64,000 bases of DNA, taken from Schistosoma haematobium. Lineage: Eukaryota; Platyhelminthes; Trematoda; Strigeidida; Schistosomatidae. The stretch's first letter is position 1, and the number at the start of each line of letters is the position of its first letter. The notes beneath the pieces were generated by a model. The model did no database searches and was not told the DNA's origin. It saw nothing but the letters and a program-made list of their open reading frames with translations. Below, piece by piece: positions 52,694-60,983 of the stretch. A program made the translations under genes and the position numbers. Location of the stretch: assembly GCF_000699445.3 (NCBI RefSeq), contig NC_067200.1, positions 15,692,510 to 15,756,509 of the forward strand, read 5' to 3'.

Positions 52694-55600
52694 TAATAAT
52701 AATAATAATAATAATAATATGAACACAACTCAAAACCTAATCACTCTGGATAATACGTCAATATTACCAGGGTAGGTTTAAGGTAAGAACAAACTGTTTT
52801 TGAACACACAAAGGGGATTTGAATTTTCGTATGGTTAAGGCTTCAATAAATCTTAGTATGCGCCTTTTTACACCTTTATACAACACCACAAAAGCCGAGT
52901 TTAGATAAATCTTATGACCTGTTTCAATTATATGTATAGCAATATAGGATGATGGATGTTTATCCTCTGCTCTTATTGGGTCACCTGATTGTATTTGTTT
53001 CTGCAGCCATTTGGATACATGTTCACTCACCCTGATGTTGAGATCACGATGTGTGACCACACACACGTTTAAATTGGTAAACACAGTGGTATGTGACACA
53101 ATCGTTTTCATGTCTTTTAGGTTTTGAATGAAGCATGCACCTTGTTCTTTCTTTGATAATGAGCTTTACTGTGCAATACGTTTTACTGATGACTGATTTA
53201 AGTCTTTGTTTCAATAAAGGGCTATTTGAATCACCTCTGAACAGCAATGTGATAATATATCGAGGAAGGTCCAACAATTTCAACAAATAAGTGTAAAATA
53301 TAGGTTTAATTTGATCGTGAAGAAAATTGAGTACTACATAACTAACTTGTGTTATCCTACACGCTAAAGACATCTCAATATGATTGTATAAGCACAGAAT
53401 AGATTTGATTGCTAAATATAATATATTCTTTGATAATTTCGGTTTGATTATTATGCTGCAGAAGTCGAGATAAGTTTGCTGAGCGAAACAGTGGTCATAA
53501 AGTATTTTTCTTTTGTTTGTCCCTTACCCCTACTAACTACGATCTGTACACATCACTTGTACCCATATATGTTCGAGGTAGTCTTTGGAATAATAATTTT
53601 TATTAATTGAATTGCATGTCATTTCAAGTGTCCGCGGTATTGACTTCATTGCTTAATATTCTTCTAACTGTCATTCTTATAGTGTTTTGTTTGTGGACAC
53701 TGAGTTTTATTGTTTGTGTAAACAAATTTCTAAGTTGACGAATTCACCGACCAGTCAATCATAAGTAATGTCGAACCTGACACGTGTACATCGATCCAAG
53801 TTGCTACACCCTATTAGCACAGCGAGACGAAATTGTCAAGATAAATCCCAAAGTAGTACATATAGTAACAGCATTGACGGCGGTTGAAAAGATTTAGCAT
53901 TTTAGATAGGATTTGGGAAAAGAATATGGACTAGTGGGATAAAAAATTCATAAGGTAATTTAGAAAGTTACAATTTAAGAGAAGACGAAGAGTGAATGTG
54001 CCTGTTCCATCACAAACCATTTTGATCCATGTCACCCAAAGTCTCTAACCATCGGTTACAATAATCACGCGGACGCTAATCAAGTAGTCTGTACCTACCC
54101 ACATGGCTCAGTTCAATAGTCAACGTCTTCATGGACTGATCCCATGTCTTCGTTTGTCCCTATTCTACCTCTAACAACACTAGAGATCCTATTGTTCACT
54201 AATTCACCAATTGTGTGCTCGAAATCAGCCAGTCAGCTATAACGTAGGACCAGGCAAATATATGCATCGGTCCAAGTTGCCATACCGCATTAGCACAACA
54301 AGATGAACACCGGATTCATAGAAGTAGTTAATTCAATGATGGTAATATATAAAAGAAAGATTGCATATAAGGATATAGTACAGGAAGAAAGAATTAGTAC
54401 GTAGAGAGATATGTCGGTCGTAAAGAGAGAGGATTAAGTGGGAAACACTACAAATTAAGACCTGTATGTATCCATGATTTCTTTCTGAAATTGCTTACAC
54501 GACTACCTTACTGAGAGATTACCAAAAACTACTAGCGTCTCCTCCGTTTTGTCAAACTGGTTTGCTGCGACAAGTGATGTTCTATTAAGTTCAATAATAG
54601 GGACCTCTCTTTGTCCTCTTCACTAACAGATTAACGGGTACTCCTTCTCATCGATGTTTTTACAAACATTTCCACGATTTAAAGATAATTCCAACTTATC
54701 AATAAAATGTAAAACTGTTGTATGGACACATTGAACAGCTATCGTCACCATTAGACCGATGGTGTTTGTGTGTGTATGTACTTATTCTCATTTATCTGTT
54801 TCGATATTTCCATTAAATTGAAAGCTATGTCATTGAGTTGAAATCCCTCATTTTTCTTATTTATGACACTTAGAAATTTTGTCATAATAAATCACCAAAA
54901 ATAATGTCCACACAAACCTCAGTGACTATTATTTTCACTTCCAATCAATTTATGATATTTCTCGACCATCATACCATGTCATCACGGATGTAACTACTTT
55001 ACTCTCTATAAATAATTGATTTCATAGTCCACGGTTACTTTCCACCATTAGAGCATTCAGTAATCCATTTCAAAATTAGTAAATACATGACTCTTGTGAA
55101 ATTAGGCAAATAATATGATTTATTCGACCTTATCTTTACATTACATTAGTCGATTAAGTGTTGAATCTAGCATACCAAGGTCAAAATCATTGAAACGTCG
55201 TATTCGATAATTAACATTAAACATCCTTCGCAATTCAAATAAAGTTGTATTTATATGGTTTTCCGTGTATTTCAATGCCTATTTACTGTGGTAAACTTAC
55301 AGGATTGCAATGGTATTTCACAAAGTGTGTACTGTGAAAAAGTGGTACATGTAATATTAACAACTTCCAACTTCTAGTAAATTTATCAAATCGTGTAACA
55401 TCACTGAAAGGATTAATTTAATAATAAGCACCAAACTAAACGTTTAAAACAAACACAAGGACGAGACATATTCACACTCAATCCACAGAAGATCAGATGA
55501 TTCAACTCTTTCTGTTTCAAATCATCTATTTTCCAGGTGTAGAACATAAGTCAAAAGTTTCATAAGAAATGGAAAAATTAAACATTGCATCAGCCATTCA

Positions 55601-58600
55601 CAATGATAAAAACACACATACTAACTATAAGTACAACGGAGAGATGACAACAGAAAACAGAGGATACGGTTCATAAATCACAAGATCTATGCACACATGA
55701 ACAAAGGAAGTAATAGAGGGACACGTCGCCAAACCATACTGAGCATATAATACCCTTCCTCTCGACGTCCGTGTATTATAACTTACTTACTCATGCCTGT
55801 TACTGTTGTGAGCTTATAGGCCTCCGACTAAGAATCTCGGAGCAACTCTTTTCAGGCTCCTCTTTCAGGTTGTCCCTAAGCGCGATTCACTCTCTTGATA
55901 TCTACCTGCAAATGTCCTCTGGTATGCTTCTTTTCCTTTTCCTTCGAGGATTCCATATTGAGCCTTGCCCTTTGATGGTTTCCTCAATGTGTATCCTACC
56001 CACCTCCAACACTGTTTCCTGATTTTCCTCTCAGTAGACATCCGAATTGTTCTCTATCACAGTCGATTATTGCTAACGGTTTCTGTCCAATGGATCTGTA
56101 GTATTTTGCATAGTCACCTGCACCTTTTGGCAATGATGGTAGTAGTTCTCCACAATCCAACTCCGCACAGTAGAACTGTTTAGACGTTGTTGTTGTTGAA
56201 ATTATGACTTTGGTGTTGTGTGACAGATATTCAATTATAGGAACGTTCACCTGTTTTGGTAATTCATACCCTCATGTTCTGCATCAGATACTCCATATTC
56301 TTCGAATATGCTGTTCAGGCACGTAAACGCTTCCGCTTCTTCCAGAGCCTTACCACCAAATGTGATTTGATTGGTGCTCGCTGTGTTGTATTTCAGGATC
56401 TTGCTTTTCCCTTGTGAATGTTGAAGCCTACTGTTGTGGAAGTTACTGTCATACTGAATATCTTCACCTGTATTTGTTGCTGTCGATGGGATAGGAGGGT
56501 CAAGTCATCTTCAAAGTCCAAGTTGTCCAGCTCCACTCAAGTTGTTCACTGTATTCTGTGCTTCTGAGTTGTAGAGGTCTCAATAATTGAGTCTACAACC
56601 AGCAGAAAGCGAAAAGGCAAAGTAGGCAACCGTGTTTGATACCTGTAGATTTTAAGTCAATAAGTGAGTCTTCTGATAGGGATTCAAAATACATGAACTT
56701 CAGGTCTCGTAACAAGTGTTGACTTCAAAACTTTGGGTTGAAACTTAATGGTTCAGCCACATTTTTAACTTCAGTCACTTGATGATAAAGTCGAAATTGC
56801 AAATCAGACATGTAGAACTTCTTGGTTTCCAATAATTTTTCATCTCATAGTTACATTGTAATAAAAGTTATCCTTAAATTTGAATATGTAAGATGAACTT
56901 AAAGAACTACAAATCTAATATGAAGTTTGCTTTATTGTCTACAAAATAAAACAAATTTTGCTTGTGGTTAAAAGTAGCAATGGAATTATTTGGGAAAGAA
57001 ACCACCGTCACATAATACAGTTAATATATACAATAGATCCAACCCAACAATTCAGAGAGAACTACTAGTAACAAGAAGCAAAAAGTAAATGGAGAAAATA
57101 CCATATACAATAAATAAATTCACAACTTACAAACTATGCATTTTTAGTCGACAAATTTCATTATTACCATTGTGATTATTCAATGTGATGTTTGATGATG
57201 GTGTAGATTTGTTCACGTGGTTTTTTACATCGTCAACAATTTGATAAGCATTTATTGTTTCACTGATCGGCCTCATCGAAGTTTGAGCAGTATGTGTCGT
57301 ATTTAAAGAGTTAATAGCTTGATAATACTCTGTTGGAAAAAAGTATACATAATAGGAGAAACATATAATTAAGTCCTACATCAAATGTGTTCCTTACAAG
57401 TTATGACCAGTTATTGATACATATGCGAAATGTCAATTTCAAATAAGTCAACAGATTGAACTAATTATTGTGATTTACCCACACACACAAACACATACAT
57501 AAACAGTGACATAAAAACCATTTTAGTAGACCATCAAATCATACTTAATAATAACATTTTGATTGTTAGGCATTTTGCTGAAGAGATTTGTTTCACTATG
57601 TTTTGAATTCGGTGGCCTCCTGTAGCTGGAATGTCAAGTGATGACTTTTCCAACGGAACTCGGGTGAAATACCTAGCGATTAAAAATGTGGAGTAACATA
57701 TTATCGGATACAACGTATAGAAAATCAAAATCCACTGATAAGAACTACGTTTCACGACAATACTCAGTATGACTGCTACGACTTCGACGAAGCCGACAAC
57801 AACAAATTCTGTTACTAGCTTAACAAAATTTTGTGACGTATGAAAAAATTAATATGGAATCTTAAATTTATCCAGCTATTCATAAAATGAATGGGAACAT
57901 TTCACAGATTAATTTTTTATTTGATATGAATTTTTGTTCAAATTTAACAGCAATTTTTCGAGTTTAGGAAAGATATTAAACCCATAAATTTAAATAAACG
58001 TATAGGAAAATAACCATAATATTGGGAAACATGAGTATATAACTTTACATTTATTAACATACACAAATGTGTTTGCTACTGAGAACGTTTTAAAAATATC
58101 AGGAAAAATACTCAGTTAATTTTTTTACTTAACAGTACTTTAACGCAGATATATTTTGGAACAGTTTGGAAATCAAAGCCATATTAAATGTTTATAAACT
58201 TAGTGTTTCGCCATATTATCAAATGAAGACTTTACAAACTAGCAAATTTGTAGTTTGTATCTGAAAGTCTGAATTTCTAATTACGTTTGCTAGAAGCCGA
58301 AAAATCTGACGATAATGAGCTACCAAACATTATTTCAAGCACAAAAGATCGTTAACCTGGTTATTGAAAGCTGTCAGACAGGTCGACAATTTTATGAATT
58401 TCGATTATTAATTCGCACACACTTCTAAATATTAACATACCAGCATGAAGTGAGTCAACCAACGACAATATACTGAATTTTGTATTTGGAACAGAACTTT
58501 GCATTTCATCGGAGAAAGAAAATATTCTCAAACTAGTGAGACTCTAAAAAGTTATCATAAATACGTTAGCTGTTAAGAACTATAAGTTGAGCAAACATGA

Positions 58601-60889
58601 AGCAGTATGGTTTAAAAGGCATAAAGCGATATACAACCACAACAACAAGTATCACATCTTTGTCTGTCTCGCAATGGATATCTAACTTATTCTCATGTTA
58701 AATGTCAACGCGCGTCTCCGTAAATAGGTGTTTAAAATTTTGTAGCATGGAAGCTAATATCAGTTCATTATCCATCAAGTGATTAGCGACGACTGTGGCT
58801 TAATGGTCAGAGCTTCCGACTTTAAACCGTTGAGACGTAGGTTCGTAGCCAGCCATATCTTCTTCGATTAGGAAGATTGAATATTGTCACTAGTCTATAC
58901 ACCCGAAAAAGGAATTCGAAAGTCGATGAGATGAAAAAAACCTATTGCCATACATCTACAACAATTCAACAGAAAGGTAGAGATTTACTTGGTTTCTAGT
59001 TTACGCATTTATTGAAAAGTAATGCATGGAAAATTGAACTGTAACAGGTGATTTTACTTACGAACTGGATTAAAAATAACTAACAAACGGAGGTTGAAAG
59101 TAACACTGATGACTGACGATAATGTAGATGATTTGGAATGATCTAGCATAGTATCATTGTCTATACCGGTTGAATAATGTGTAGTCGAAGGAGACAATGA
59201 TCCACTGGTACCAGATACTAGTTTGGTATTTGATCTAGTCTTAATATCCACTGGACAACATGCGCTTATCATTGAATTAATTAATTGTATGACATCAGAT
59301 GGTTTTAAATGTTCTACTGAACGACCATTCACTGATAATAATTGGTCAGCCCGACGTATTTGATTATGTACAAATGAAAAATTAGGAAGTACACATGTTG
59401 TTGATGATGGTGGATAGCTTGAGTCGCATGGTGATGATAACAATAATGAAGATGGATTAGTGGGATATTTTTGGTTTGTGTGCTCATCACAGCTTGCTTC
59501 AGAATTATTGTTTGAGACTAAACTATATACCTTGAGTGCGCAATCAGAAAATAAACGGTAAAAATATTTAACGATAAAAACGTACAGAAGTGTTGATTAT
59601 ATACTGCTTAAAATAAACGGTGGGTAACACATATTGAGAAATAGTTTGAGGATGTACTGATGCATTTACTTAGAAGACACAGATGCTGTCATTTAACAAT
59701 AGACATGAAAAACACTATTATTTTTCCTATCTGTACATTGGATGAAAGATGTACACAATAAGATTATACCCTAACAAATAAATACAGACCAAATAACTTT
59801 CAGTAAGCAAGAAAATCTCTCCATCAAGCACAATCACGATGGGCACAACAGAAAAAAACTTGTCAAAATGCAATTTGTATTTAGTCTGAAATCCAATGTT
59901 CACTAATGAACTGAGAGAACAGTGAAGGTGAAAATCTAAATATCAATGTACAGCTTTGGACTATTTAGTTGCTACCGTATTAAACAAACCGTTGATAAAG
60001 CTTATGCTATTGCGCTTTACCCTAATCACCAGAAATTTTTCAGTCTTAAATACCAAAAAGAACAAAGCGAAAGGCGAAGAGTATAGAAGGATTACTTCGA
60101 AGGTTAAGTCTCCGGCGGTAAGACCCTTTGAAGAACGGAGCTAACACATTAAAAACCTCCCATGTAAAGGTCGTGCACGACCGACCTCGAGCAGTTGTCC
60201 CTTGGGCTCTGCGGTCACGCTTCCAGCACGTTAAGGCCAACATTAATCCAATTTCCTTTTCAGGTTCCTCAGTAAATATCCTTCCACGGTGTGGGTAGCC
60301 GGGAAGTGATATCAGCCCTCATACCCGTAACAGCACACGAGACCAAGTTGGTCACATTCAAATCCTTCCTACACCTCCTAATACCTTTCTTATCTCCATG
60401 ACTAACTGAAGTTTCCCACAGGATCATGGGCGAACTTGAGATTCTAAAAACCTAAGGAAAAGAATATAAAGATTAGCAGAAATTTTGGGAGTTTTGCAAT
60501 AAGGTTGGAAAAGTATGGTCGAACGTATAATATATTCTTACAGTTTTACAAAGAGAGTTGATTGTCGAAGTATTTTCCGTATTTTGCCCTGATGATAGGG
60601 AATTCCTAAAGGAATTATAAGGAACTCGAAGAAATTTTGAAGATGAATATTACACCCGTTTTATTATTAAGTTAACCAGAAATGTGATCAAGTAACTTTC
60701 GGATGTCAAGTTGAGTTTCATTTCTTTTTCATACCTTCGGTTCGTCGATTTTGTCCTAAACTTACACTCTATAACATGTATTTCTTATAATGTTGCGAAC
60801 TGAAACAACAATTCTGATCTATACAAATAAGTACCCAGTCCAACATTTTGCTATGATTGACTAAGTTTGTAGGACGTTTAAACGTTTTA

Positions 60890-60983
<94 letters not shown>

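Larger units (their letters stand above)
50930..52725 (+). mobile_element. CR1-clade retrotransposon (SR1-like), 5'-truncated, frameshifted
   Basis: An RT of CR1/jockey type runs in three overlapping frames and ends at 52468, followed by ~170 bases of 3' UTR with AATAAAGCC and a (TAA)n tail. The frame order and tail are typical of a 5'-truncated CR1 insertion. It is unrelated to the RTE elements around it. The left end is approximate. Confidence 0.85.
48287..57130 (-). other. RAPGEF intron, 8.8 kb
   Basis: It holds a tRNA-like relic (48810-48890), an RTE tail (50155-50560), a CR1-like element (50930-52725), a Penelope-like fragment (52764-53400), old SR2-like pieces (53750-54410) and a third RTE type (55783-56660). 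48900-50150, 54420-55780 and 56670-57130 show nothing nameable. Confidence 0.85.

Noticed and set aside
52542..52733. Minus-strand frame with a long Ile run
   Set aside because: Translation of the (TAA)n tail of the CR1-like element.
58795..58865. Functional tRNA gene
   Set aside because: Box-like sequences only; no closing acceptor stem and the anticodon arm does not pair.
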